Part shown: positions 1 to 7,085 of the stretch, one piece after another
Numbering within the stretch: position 1 is the first letter of the stretch
Layout: each line of letters begins with the position of its first letter
The notes under the pieces: generated by a model
Database searches by the model: none
What the model saw: only the letters and a program-made list of their open reading frames with translations
Told to the model about the DNA's origin: nothing
Source of the DNA: Caldifarciminota bacterium RBG_13_43_14
GTDB taxonomy: Bacteria; Hydrothermota; Tepidihabitantia; SM23-42
Reading direction: 5' to 3'
Assembly (NCBI GenBank): GCA_001771735.1
Contig: MEUM01000105.1
Coordinates: 1 to 11,089, forward strand
Length of the DNA: 11,089 nt
Program-made: the position numbers and the translations under genes

Positions 1-1
1 C

Positions 2-187
2 ACCACGCACGGTCGCCGACCATCGTTCACTGCTGCCGAAGAACCAGTACGCGCCCGGCAACTTTATGAAAATTTTATCGAGCATTTAAAAACAAATGGT
101 ATTCCGGTTGAAACTGGCGTATTTGGTGAACGTATGCAAGTTAATCTGCAGAATCGGGGTCCAGTAACGATTATCATGGAGGATTAA
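2..187 (+). CDS. dtd: D-aminoacyl-tRNA deacylase, C-terminal part (5' end outside window)
   Basis: The last 61 codons of a gene that starts before the window. Two family signatures are visible: GRRPSF near the start of the fragment, and NRGPVTII close to the C-terminus, which holds the Gly-cisPro dipeptide of the DTD active site. DTD hydrolyses D-amino acids (and glycine mischarged on tRNA-Ala) from tRNA, acting as a chiral proofreader in the cytoplasm. The other catalytic motif (SxxTL) would lie upstream and cannot be checked. The stop codon directly abuts the ATG of the yicC-like gene, so the two are almost certainly co-transcribed and translationally coupled. The reading frame is intact throughout the visible part. 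Confidence 0.9.
   Translation, partial: TTHGRRPSFTAAEEPVRARQLYENFIEHLKTNGIPVETGVFGERMQVNLQNRGPVTIIMED
178..182 (+). promoter_or_regulatory. Shine-Dalgarno of the yicC-like gene, embedded in the dtd 3' end
   Basis: GGAGG lies five bases before the ATG at 188, inside the last codons of dtd. It is one of the clearest ribosome binding sites in the window, where most starts have none. It fixes the yicC start and suggests translational coupling to dtd termination. Confidence 0.75.
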
Positions 188-1063
188 ATGGCATACAGCA
201 TGACCGGTATCGGATCAGCAAGCGGGATGATCAAAAAACCAAATGTAAAGTTTGAGGTGGCAATTAAATCTTATAATCACCGGTTCTTAGAAATTTCGAT
301 AAAATGCCCCAATTCGCTTGCTGCCCATGAAGAGGAAATAAGGTTTGAAGTGCAAAAAAGGGTTAGTCGCGGGCACATTATCGTTGTCATCACGCAAGAC
401 CGTGAACTCCTTCCGGCCAATATTGAAATTGATAGGCTGATGCTTGAGGCTTACCTGAATATCATGAAGGAATTGAAACGCAACAGGAAGATCACTGGTG
501 AATTGAATATAAATACATTACTATCAATACCTGGGATAGTAAAATTCAGCCAAACATCTAGTAAGGAAACCGGAATATATACTCAGTTCAAACCGATCTT
601 GGAAAGAGCACTTAGCTCCTTTCTTAAAATGAAATCAAAAGAGGGCAAGAATACTGTTCGGGAAATAAATAAATCCATAAAGATCATCGAAAAATCAGTG
701 CAGCAGGTTGAGGTTCTGATCCCGAGCCGGAACGAAAATTACAAAACAAAATTGATCGAACTTGTAAGCCAGCATAAAGATGGGCTTGATCAGAATCGTT
801 TTCACCAAGAATTATTCTATTTGACCGACCGGAGCGACATTACTGAAGAATGCAAACGGCTTATCAGTCATATAATATTGTTCAAAGAGGCGCTCGCTCA
901 AGCGGATCATCCGGGGCGTCGAATCATTTTTTTGCTCCAGGAAATGCAGCGTGAGGCTAATACCCTTAGCGTCAAGGCAAATATGTTCGAGATCAGCCGT
1001 TTAGTAGTAAAGATCAAAGAAGAAATTGAAAAGATCAGAGAGCAATCCCAAAATATCGAATAA
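188..1063 (+). CDS. yicC: YicC/YloC family endoribonuclease
   Basis: A 291-residue protein of normal length for the family. The N-terminus (MAYSMTGIGSASG) matches the conserved YicC start. The C-terminal DUF1732 part has the hallmark stretch around residues 237-291: GRRIIFLLQEMQREANTL, a VVKIKEEIEKIREQ helix and the terminal QNIE. Family members in E. coli and Bacillus are reported as endoribonucleases acting on RNA, including small RNAs; that activity is family knowledge, not visible here. The start is set by GGAGG five bases upstream and by direct abutment with the dtd stop. Its 3' end overlaps gmk by 38 bases; a yicC-like gene next to gmk is also seen in Firmicutes, which supports both calls. 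Confidence 0.92.
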   Translation: MAYSMTGIGSASGMIKKPNVKFEVAIKSYNHRFLEISIKCPNSLAAHEEEIRFEVQKRVSRGHIIVVITQDRELLPANIEIDRLMLEAYLNIMKELKRNRKITGELNINTLLSIPGIVKFSQTSSKETGIYTQFKPILERALSSFLKMKSKEGKNTVREINKSIKIIEKSVQQVEVLIPSRNENYKTKLIELVSQHKDGLDQNRFHQELFYLTDRSDITEECKRLISHIILFKEALAQADHPGRRIIFLLQEMQREANTLSVKANMFEISRLVVKIKEEIEKIREQSQNIE

Positions 1064-1631
1064 GGGGCGAGTAATCGTTATCTCGGGCCCATCCGGTGTC
1101 GGTAAAAGCACAATATGCAATATTATTTTGAAGAAAAGGAATGATTTATGGTTCTCGATCTCCACCACTTCAAGAGTGCAAAGAAAAGGAGAACAGCAAA
1201 ACCGGGAATATATCTTCATTTCAAAGAGTTCGTTCCTCGAACAGATCAAGCAAAATAGATTCCTTGAGTATGCAGAAGTTCATGGAAACCTATATGGTAC
1301 ACCCCGTGAACCTCTCGAAAAAGTACTTGAAGGTGGTAAGAACGTTCTTCTGGATATTGATGTTCAGGGAGCTCAAAAGATCATGACCTTATTCTCCGCA
1401 GGTATTTTCATTTTTTTGATACCGCCGAAATTCGGCGACCTCAAAGAAAGACTGCAGAAAAGAAATACCGATAATACGGACGAGATCTCAAAGCGTCTAA
1501 TCCAGGCACAGAAAGAAATGGAGTATATGAAAGACTATAAATATATAATTCAGAATATTAAAATTGCCGATACGGTAAGATCAATACTCGAAATCCTTAA
1601 AAATGAACTCGATCGAAACGCAGAGCTCTAG
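1026..1631 (+). CDS. gmk: Guanylate kinase
   Basis: A 201-residue protein, the usual length, that phosphorylates GMP to GDP with ATP in purine nucleotide synthesis. Visible motifs are the P-loop GPSGVGKST at about residues 21-29, the GMP-binding segment SISTTSRVQRKGE (canonical S-x-TTR-x-PR-x-GE, slightly divergent), EYAEVHGNLYGTPR, the LLDIDVQGAQ strand, and a lid region with RLQKRNTDNTDEISKRL. The start is a TTG inside the end of yicC. No ATG or GTG exists in frame before the P-loop, and this start gives the normal number of residues before it. The 38-base overlap with yicC implies coupled translation. The rpoZ gene that often follows gmk elsewhere is not present. Confidence 0.95.
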   Translation: MKRSESNPKISNKGRVIVISGPSGVGKSTICNIILKKRNDLWFSISTTSRVQRKGEQQNREYIFISKSSFLEQIKQNRFLEYAEVHGNLYGTPREPLEKVLEGGKNVLLDIDVQGAQKIMTLFSAGIFIFLIPPKFGDLKERLQKRNTDNTDEISKRLIQAQKEMEYMKDYKYIIQNIKIADTVRSILEILKNELDRNAEL

Positions 1632-1664
1632 AAATCATAGCAATCTTTTTGCATCTCCGTAATC

Positions 1665-1692
1665 GAGGTCTCCGTAGTTTTTCGGAAACCTC
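1665..1692 (+). terminator. Imperfect hairpin between gmk and the tRNA gene
   Basis: GAGGT-C-TCCG pairs with CGGA-A-ACCTC (9 pairs with one C/A mismatch) around an 8-base loop rich in T, about 34 bases past the gmk stop. It sits just before a separate promoter, so it could end the dtd-yicC-gmk transcript. The plus strand is followed by TAAAAAAAT rather than a T run, so it is not a classic intrinsic terminator. The octamer TCTCCGTA occurs twice here (1654 and 1670), giving alternative pairings. Confidence 0.35.
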
Positions 1693-1703
1693 TAAAAAAA
1701 TGA

Positions 1704-1731
1704 TTGACATTAAAGAAATTGTTTATATACT
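1704..1731 (+). promoter_or_regulatory. Sigma-70-type promoter of the tRNA-Ala / pdaD unit
   Basis: A perfect -35 box TTGACA (1704-1709) is followed after 16 bases by TATACT (1726-1731), one base off the -10 consensus. A transcription start about seven bases downstream would fall near 1738, four or five bases before the mature tRNA 5' end at 1743. This is typical of a strong stable-RNA promoter. Confidence 0.75.
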
Positions 1732-1742
1732 CCTGCCAACAT

Positions 1743-1815
1743 GGGGCAGTAGCTCAGTTGGGAGAGCGTCTCGTTCGCAGCGAGAAGGCCGCCAGTTCGA
1801 CTCTGGTCTGCTCCA
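1743..1815 (+). tRNA. tRNA-Ala, anticodon CGC (reads GCG)
   Basis: A full cloverleaf can be drawn: 7-bp acceptor GGGGCAG/CTGCTCC, T8 A9, D-stem GCTC/GAGC with an 8-base loop, anticodon stem TCTCG/CGAGA around TTCGCAG, 5-base variable loop, T-stem GCCAG/CTGGT with loop TTCGACT, discriminator A at 1815. The anticodon CGC is at 1776-1778. The pair G3-T70 (a G:U wobble in RNA) is the classic identity element for alanyl-tRNA synthetase, independently supporting the Ala assignment. No 3' CCA is encoded (TAG follows the discriminator), so CCA must be added enzymatically. A strong promoter lies just upstream, and the next gene starts 29 bases downstream with no terminator between them. Confidence 0.95.
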
Positions 1816-1831
1816 TAGGCCGATTAATAAG

Positions 1832-1840
1832 AGAGGAAAG
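1832..1840 (+). promoter_or_regulatory. Ribosome binding site deciding the pdaD start
   Basis: The purine-rich AGAGGAAAG, within AGAGGAAAGGAAA, lies four to twelve bases before the ATG at 1845. It separates the true start from the longer open frame that runs back through the tRNA gene. Confidence 0.65.
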
Positions 1841-1844
1841 GAAA

Positions 1845-2390
1845 ATGTTTATACCTAAAAAATTATTTTTGACAAAAGGTGTTGGTAAGCATAAGGAAAA
1901 GCTTGCCAGTTTTGAGGCGGCATTAAGAGATGCGGGTATTGCTCCTTTTAATATCGTAAGGGTTTCAAGCATATTACCGCCCGGTGCGAAAATCCTGTCT
2001 AAGACCAAAGGGCTGCAATATCTTTCACCAGGTGAAATAATCTATGCGGTGCTGGCTGAATGCAGTACTAATGAACCCCATCGTCTGATCTCAGCGGCGG
2101 TTGGGGTTGCCATTCCATCGGATCGAAACCAATACGGGTATTTATCCGAGTATCATTCAAACGGTGAAACCGAAATTAAAACCAGAGACAAAGCTGAAGA
2201 TCTGGCTGCGCAGATGTTAGCAACCACTTTAGGTGTGCCGTTCGATCCGGATACAAGTTATGACGAGCGTAAAGAGCTCTGGAAGATCTCCACTAAAATA
2301 GTACGAACAAGCAATATCTGTCAAACCGCGATCGGTGATAAATACGGATTATGGACGACGGTTCTCGCTACCGCAGTCCTTATACCTTAA
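1845..2390 (+). CDS. pdaD: Pyruvoyl-dependent arginine decarboxylase
   Basis: A 181-residue proenzyme that would decarboxylate L-arginine to agmatine for polyamine synthesis or acid handling. The key signature RVSSILPP is at residues 39-46. By family knowledge the chain cleaves itself between Ser41 and Ser42, turning Ser42 into the pyruvoyl cofactor at the new N-terminus of the alpha chain; Asn36, six residues before Ser42, matches a known active-site Asn. GYLSEYH (about 98-104) carries the expected acidic residue. The ATG at 1845 is chosen because AGGAAAGG sits just before it. The frame stays open upstream to 1704, but that would translate through the tRNA gene and is rejected. The gene appears to share the tRNA promoter. 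No other polyamine gene is in the window, so the pathway role is inferred. Confidence 0.92.
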   Translation: MFIPKKLFLTKGVGKHKEKLASFEAALRDAGIAPFNIVRVSSILPPGAKILSKTKGLQYLSPGEIIYAVLAECSTNEPHRLISAAVGVAIPSDRNQYGYLSEYHSNGETEIKTRDKAEDLAAQMLATTLGVPFDPDTSYDERKELWKISTKIVRTSNICQTAIGDKYGLWTTVLATAVLIP

Positions 2391-2414
2391 ACCCGTTTTG
2401 CATCTCGTGTTCTT

Positions 2415-3494
2415 ATGATTTTATTACTATGGATAATATCATTTACTTTTCCCGGTTCAATATATTCCGGGGACCGTATATTTTATTATGATGCTCGCTC
2501 CATGGCTTCGGGGGGCGCATCGGTCGTTAACGCTAACGGAGTAAATCCAGCCGTATTTCCCGAAAACCGCTTCCGGGTCAATTTTATCTATAATCCGGTG
2601 TTTACCAGCGAAAAACGCGGATTAAGAGTATATGATAGTTATGGTAATAATATGGGTATCTCAACCATTGACGAAAATGTGACTTCAACCGATCAATATT
2701 GCGGTTCTTTGGCAATCATGCCATTAAATTCCTTCTATCTTGGCTGCCGTTTTGTTCCGGCATGGAACTTTTCCTATAATTATCGGCATGAATCACGCGA
2801 TGATTTCTACCAACTGCAAAGTATTGAGGAGATCACCAATCAGGGAGCAATCGATGATCTTGAACCGATGATCGGTCTGGCGATTGGTAGAATATCGATC
2901 GGAGTCTCCTACATTATTCAATATGGGAATATTCACTACCGCTATAGTCTAATCACAAATAGTGGAGCCGATTCGATCATGGAATCCAGCACATCCTATC
3001 AAGGCTCAACCGGGCGTGCCGGTATTTATTTTAAAAGTAAAATCGGTCTTGATCTTGGTTATGTGTATACTTACCGGTCATCACTGTCGGCTAATAATTC
3101 AGGAGCCGATCTTAACTATCCAACAACCCAGGTTATTGGATTTGCCTATCAACCGGCAAATCGTCTTCCGACAAGGCTGGCAGTCGAATTAGCCTATGAA
3201 AAATGGGTACAACCATTGTTCGTTTACAAGCTTGGTATCGAGCATCATGTCACCGAGCAGCAGGCCTTGAGATATGGATTCTGCCTTTTGCCGGATTATA
3301 ATGAAAAGTCGATCTGGACAACTGTCTTTTGCATTGGTTACGGTATGAAAAGGGATCGTTTTATGGTCGACATCGCCTACAGTTATGCAAAGCGTGATTA
3401 TTCAAGTTATAGTCTTAATCTCGCACTTCCGGAGAACTTATATTTCAGCGAATCCACTAATAATATTATTCTCTCCGTCAGCTATTATTTTTAA
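2415..3494 (+). CDS. Outer-membrane beta-barrel protein, PorV/PorQ-like
   Basis: A 359-residue predicted outer-membrane protein. A short hydrophobic signal peptide (about residues 1-18, ending near SIYSG) is followed by ARSMASGGASVVNANGVNPAVF. This resembles the N-terminal segment of the PorV/PorQ/UPF0164/FadL-like barrels (ARAMGMGGA...NPAxL). The rest alternates polar and hydrophobic residues with many Tyr/Phe, as in transmembrane strands, and the protein ends in SVSYYF with the terminal Phe typical of barrel proteins. PorV acts in type IX secretion by carrying cargo to the sortase; whether this one does is not shown. It is the first gene of a four-gene unit that includes a sorting-domain cargo. 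No Shine-Dalgarno is visible before the ATG. It could instead be a transport channel. Confidence 0.75.
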   Translation: MILLLWIISFTFPGSIYSGDRIFYYDARSMASGGASVVNANGVNPAVFPENRFRVNFIYNPVFTSEKRGLRVYDSYGNNMGISTIDENVTSTDQYCGSLAIMPLNSFYLGCRFVPAWNFSYNYRHESRDDFYQLQSIEEITNQGAIDDLEPMIGLAIGRISIGVSYIIQYGNIHYRYSLITNSGADSIMESSTSYQGSTGRAGIYFKSKIGLDLGYVYTYRSSLSANNSGADLNYPTTQVIGFAYQPANRLPTRLAVELAYEKWVQPLFVYKLGIEHHVTEQQALRYGFCLLPDYNEKSIWTTVFCIGYGMKRDRFMVDIAYSYAKRDYSSYSLNLALPENLYFSESTNNIILSVSYYF

Positions 3495-3500
3495 CAACAA

Positions 3501-5006
3501 TTGATCGTCCTGTTATTTTTTCTTTTACTGGATCCTGGATATGATCATTTGTATGTAGTCCACACAAATGACATTGAAGGTGGTCTATCACCAAGCCAAG
3601 CATGGTGGATGAACCCATATTATCCACCGCCCCTGGGTAATGCTGCTGCGGCAGCAACGGTGATCAAGGAATTGCGGGCTGAAGCCGACAGTCTTGGCTA
3701 TGGATTTCTCTTGTTTGACAGCGGTGATATGTTCATGGGTTCACCAATCGGCGAATTTTCCAAAGGTATCGCAGTTGCTGATTACTTCAATTTTTGCGGA
3801 TATGATGTTCTATCCCCCGGGAATCACGACTATGATCTGGGCGTTGATGTATTCAAAGATTTCGCGCAGCATGTAAAGGCGAGGGTTGTATGCAGTAATA
3901 TTGTAAATGCAGATAACGATGAGACGGTCGATTACCTGAGACCATATGAAATTATAGAATCAAACGGTATCAGGATCGGTATAATCGGCTTGCTCACCGA
4001 ATATATGCCCGGCATGACCACACCCGAAAAATTCAAAGGACATAAAGTACTTGAAGAGATCGTCAGCGCCAGGGAATATATCGATACACTTCAGAATCAT
4101 AATATTGATTTGATCTTTGCCCTTACCGGAATCGGATTAAAACATGATAAGCGTCTTGCCGAAAACGTTCCGGGCATAGATGTAATAATTGGATCGCATA
4201 GCTCTACCGCTCTCGAAACTCCATATGAGGATTCGATCAATCATACAATTATTGTTCAATCGTACAGCCATTTAACCAGCATTGGATTTATCGATCTATG
4301 GATCGATCGTGATACGCGACGAATAGCCGGGTATCGCGGTAAATTAATCGATCTCTTATCTGATGAAATTGAAAATGATCCGGCAATGGTTGATCTTGTA
4401 CGGAAATGGGAGGAAATGACCCAAAAAGGTTTTGATGAGATCATCGGCTATAGTGACCATGAATTGACCAGGGCAGGTTTTGAAGAATCAATGATCGGCA
4501 ATCTTATTACCGATGCGATGCGTGAATTTTTTAATGTTGATATCGCAATCCATAATTCGGGTGGCATACGGGCAAATCTGCCAAAAGGTAATATTACGTA
4601 TCGCGATTGCTACAACATCGATGCACTCTCAAATACCGCCGTAACAATGGAAGTTACCGGTTCTTTACTAAAGAATATTATTGAAGTTGGTATTAATGGA
4701 CATCATGCAATATTTCAGGTTTCCGGTATAAAATATGTATATAATTCCTCGCACCCGTCTGGCAAAAGACTAATTCGGATATGGTTACCAGATAATCAAC
4801 TTGTTGAAAATGAAAAAGTCTACACAATTGCTACAAATTCGTATCTTGCCGCCGGAGGGGGAGACTACGTTGTTTTCAAACGAGGTGATAATATCCAGGA
4901 TACTTTTCATTATTTGAGGAATATTATCGCCGAATATATCAAGGTGCACTCGCCCATAAAAGGTTCTGTAGAAAACCGCATCATCGATCAGGCATCTAAT
5001 CACTGA
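3501..5006 (+). CDS. Secreted 5'-nucleotidase / metallophosphatase (UshA-like)
   Basis: A 501-residue two-domain protein. N-terminal calcineurin-type domain (about 15-270): HTNDIEGG (21-28), LFDSGD (71-76), SPGNHDYD (105-112, catalytic His109/Asp112) and IIGSHSST (229-236). C-terminal 5_nucleotid_C domain (about 310-495): HNSGGIRANLPKGNIT (351-366) and NSYLAAGGGDYVVF (446-459). Family members hydrolyse extracellular nucleotides to nucleosides and phosphate. Three usual metal-ligand positions differ: Glu26 for His, Gly210 for the His of the LTHxG motif, and Ser235 for His/Gln/Asn, so substrate and metal use may differ. The only possible start is a TTG six bases after the preceding stop, because that stop lies in the same frame. 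It gives a short hydrophobic leader (IVLLFFLLL), so export is likely. The end overlaps the next ATG. Confidence 0.9.
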   Translation: MIVLLFFLLLDPGYDHLYVVHTNDIEGGLSPSQAWWMNPYYPPPLGNAAAAATVIKELRAEADSLGYGFLLFDSGDMFMGSPIGEFSKGIAVADYFNFCGYDVLSPGNHDYDLGVDVFKDFAQHVKARVVCSNIVNADNDETVDYLRPYEIIESNGIRIGIIGLLTEYMPGMTTPEKFKGHKVLEEIVSAREYIDTLQNHNIDLIFALTGIGLKHDKRLAENVPGIDVIIGSHSSTALETPYEDSINHTIIVQSYSHLTSIGFIDLWIDRDTRRIAGYRGKLIDLLSDEIENDPAMVDLVRKWEEMTQKGFDEIIGYSDHELTRAGFEESMIGNLITDAMREFFNVDIAIHNSGGIRANLPKGNITYRDCYNIDALSNTAVTMEVTGSLLKNIIEVGINGHHAIFQVSGIKYVYNSSHPSGKRLIRIWLPDNQLVENEKVYTIATNSYLAAGGGDYVVFKRGDNIQDTFHYLRNIIAEYIKVHSPIKGSVENRIIDQASNH

Positions 5007-6196
5007 TGATGCTATTTCTTTTAGTGCCGATCATCTGGTCGGTCAATGCTAAAATAGCGACGTATAATATTTTAAATTTTCCCGAAGCAATGGGTTCGGA
5101 ACGGGTTGATGATTTGCGAACGGTTTTCGCCTACCTGGATCCGGGCATTCTGGTAATACAGGAAATGCAAAGTCAGCTCGGAGTGGATCTGTTTCTTGAT
5201 TCGATCGCCAATATATCGGGTCCGGATTATGCGGCTACTCCATTTAATGATGGCCCGGATACTGATAATTCGGTCGTATACCGAACAAATACCGTAGAAT
5301 TGGTCGATGCTGCTTACTTGCCGGCCGTGAATCGCAATATAGCCCGATATAAATTCCGGTTTATTGATGGGAACAGAGAATTCTTCATTTACTCGATACA
5401 CTTCAAGGCTTCATCCGGTTCAACGAATGAACAGATCCGATTGGAAGAGGCAGCTGTGCTTCGCAGCCACCTCGCCAATCACTCGTCAAAGGATGAATAT
5501 TTAGTTATGGGTGATTTTAATATTTATACTTATGATGAGCCAGCTTATCATGCTTTAACCAATGCACCAGCCAATAACAGCCGTCTTTATGAAGTGATCG
5601 GCGCGGCCGGGAACTGGCATGAGAATGAACAGTATTCGATCGTGCATACGCAGTCGACCCGATTATATGCACTGCCTGATGGCGGTGCCAGCGGCGGCAT
5701 TGATGACCGTTTTGATATGATACTTGCTGCCCAGACCATGATCGACGAAACCGGCTTGTATGTCGTGACCGGTTCATATAATGTATTTGGCAATGATAGT
5801 TATCACTTTGATCGGGCGATCAACTACGGATACAATCAGGCAGTACCTCAGCAAGTTGCTAATGCGCTTTATAACGCTTCAGATCATCTGCCGGTATCCA
5901 TTACTATCTCCGATGGCGAGATCCAGGATAAGAAATCCAAGGTCATAAGCATTTTACCCAATCCGATGCAGGAGGATGCCCAGCTGAAATTTTCCTGGCA
6001 GGACGATTTCGTAAAGGCGCGGGTTGTGATAACCAATGTTCTTGGCCAGCGAATTGCTACGATCGAAACAACTGACCCGAACGGAATATCGCTGCATAGA
6101 AGCAATATTCCAGTTGGGATATATTTCGTGCATGTTATGCTGGAAACACGCTTTAACAAGATCTGGGATCACTGTAAACTGGCAGTGATCGATTAA
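5006..6196 (+). CDS. Secreted endonuclease/exonuclease/phosphatase-fold enzyme with C-terminal sorting domain
   Basis: A 396-residue protein. Signal peptide about 1-15 (ends SVNA). EEP domain about 16-302 with the expected metal and catalytic residues: TYNILNF (Asn21), VIQEM (Glu53), SIHFKASSG (His132), MGDFN (Asp170, Asn172), GGIDDRFDMIL (230-240) and SDHLPV (Asp293/His294). This fold covers DNase I-like nucleases, exonuclease III and some phosphodiesterases, so the substrate cannot be fixed. Residues about 314-396 form a type IX secretion-type sorting domain: ILPNPMQEDAQLKFSW, VLGQRIA and IPVGIYFVHV, the usual NP, hydrophobic strand, G-x-YFV order. The ATG overlaps the stop of the 5'-nucleotidase gene (TGATG), indicating translational coupling. 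A released or surface-bound nuclease working with the upstream nucleotidase is a reasonable inference. Confidence 0.88.
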   Translation: MMLFLLVPIIWSVNAKIATYNILNFPEAMGSERVDDLRTVFAYLDPGILVIQEMQSQLGVDLFLDSIANISGPDYAATPFNDGPDTDNSVVYRTNTVELVDAAYLPAVNRNIARYKFRFIDGNREFFIYSIHFKASSGSTNEQIRLEEAAVLRSHLANHSSKDEYLVMGDFNIYTYDEPAYHALTNAPANNSRLYEVIGAAGNWHENEQYSIVHTQSTRLYALPDGGASGGIDDRFDMILAAQTMIDETGLYVVTGSYNVFGNDSYHFDRAINYGYNQAVPQQVANALYNASDHLPVSITISDGEIQDKKSKVISILPNPMQEDAQLKFSWQDDFVKARVVITNVLGQRIATIETTDPNGISLHRSNIPVGIYFVHVMLETRFNKIWDHCKLAVID

Positions 6197-6199
6197 ACA

Positions 6200-7012
6200 A
6201 TGAATACCCTGATATTCTTATGTATTCAAACATATTATTTCTTGAATTTAACTCCGGGTGTAACTGCTCTGAGCTCAGGCGGTATGTCGGCAGTAACATC
6301 TGAGGGGCTTTCCGCATTCCATAATCCAGCAGCAATCGATAAATTCATGGTAAATTTTACGATTGGTCGATGGTTATATGCGACCAATCTGATCGTGACC
6401 GGGATCGACTACAAGAACAATTGCTTTGGTATTCTCTATAACGACTATGGATCGATACCGGGGTGCGATCGTTTCGGTAGTGAGACATCGGTATTCCGTC
6501 CCGGTGATTTCATATTGATCGTGGGACGGGACCTGGGGCCATGCGGTATATCGGTAAAAGCTTTTCAGGAAGTGATTGCGGATTTCAAGATATACGGTCT
6601 GGCGCTTGGCATAAGTGCCTATGTGCAGACCGGGCGTTTTGCGATCGGTGCAAAATTGGATAATCTCGGTCGGGACATTGCCAATAACTATGCTTTGCAG
6701 CTCAATTCCTCAGCCGGTGTAAAGTATCGTGTTATCAAAAATGTTCTGGAAGCGAACATCAGCGGTACTATCCCTGAAAATTCATTCATGCTTGGGTTTT
6801 CATACAATTATTCGATTGTGACCACGAATTTTGGATTTAGATATCAGCTTGCCAAAGATTTGATATTAAACAGTCGAAATAAATGGTCAAGCGAAGATCT
6901 CGACCTGACGGCCGGATTGATAGTCAATGTGGATAAATACCGTATTGGTTATTCATTATTGCTTGATCAATACTCTTCGGCACATCAATTCTCGATCGTT
7001 ATAACACCGTGA
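6200..7012 (+). CDS. Second PorV/PorQ-like outer-membrane barrel
   Basis: A 270-residue protein with a weak hydrophobic N-terminus (MNTLIFLCIQTYYFLNLTPG). It is followed by TALSSGGMSAVTSEGLSAFHNPAAI, the same kind of motif as in the first barrel of this unit and in PorV/PorQ proteins (GGxxxA...NPAxL). The remainder is strand-like, with repeated alternation of hydrophobic and polar residues and Gly/Tyr-rich turns. It ends FSIVITP rather than in Phe. The start follows the preceding stop by three bases, so it belongs to the same transcript. PorQ is about this size in type IX systems, but the resemblance rests on motif reading only. Its place directly after a gene with a sorting domain suggests a role in export or anchoring of that cargo. 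Confidence 0.68.
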   Translation: MNTLIFLCIQTYYFLNLTPGVTALSSGGMSAVTSEGLSAFHNPAAIDKFMVNFTIGRWLYATNLIVTGIDYKNNCFGILYNDYGSIPGCDRFGSETSVFRPGDFILIVGRDLGPCGISVKAFQEVIADFKIYGLALGISAYVQTGRFAIGAKLDNLGRDIANNYALQLNSSAGVKYRVIKNVLEANISGTIPENSFMLGFSYNYSIVTTNFGFRYQLAKDLILNSRNKWSSEDLDLTAGLIVNVDKYRIGYSLLLDQYSSAHQFSIVITP

Positions 7013-7030
7013 GAAGACCGTAGCGCGTTT

Positions 7031-7051
7031 TCCCTCTTTATTAAAGAGGGA
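7031..7051. repeat. Perfect 10-bp inverted repeat after the secretion operon
   Basis: TCCCTCTTTA and its exact complement TAAAGAGGGA flank one T, starting 18 bases after the stop of the second barrel gene. As RNA it would form at least a 9-bp stem with an ATT loop, and it may end the 2415-7012 transcript. No T run follows; the next bases, TTAAGGGAG, partly echo the right arm. Short intergenic palindromes of this CCCT...AGGG type are often dispersed repeats. Confidence 0.6.
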
Positions 7052-7085
7052 TTAAGGGAGATTATTAACAATCTGAATGAATTTG

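Noticed and set aside
1704..1844. N-terminal extension of the arginine decarboxylase
   Set aside because: The extension would translate the promoter -10 box and the whole tRNA gene; the ATG at 1845 has a ribosome binding site and matches the family N-terminus.
1647..2406. The 11-mer TTTTGCATCTC occurring at 1647-1657 and 2396-2406, both in gaps between genes
   Set aside because: Two copies of one 11-mer are suggestive but too little to call a regulatory site; no symmetry or fixed distance to a promoter.
5072..5401. Long open frame on the minus strand inside the EEP-fold gene, and similar ones at 5517-5793 and 5884-6172
   Set aside because: They are antisense to a clearly conserved enzyme, have no recognisable motif and no start context, and look like shadows.
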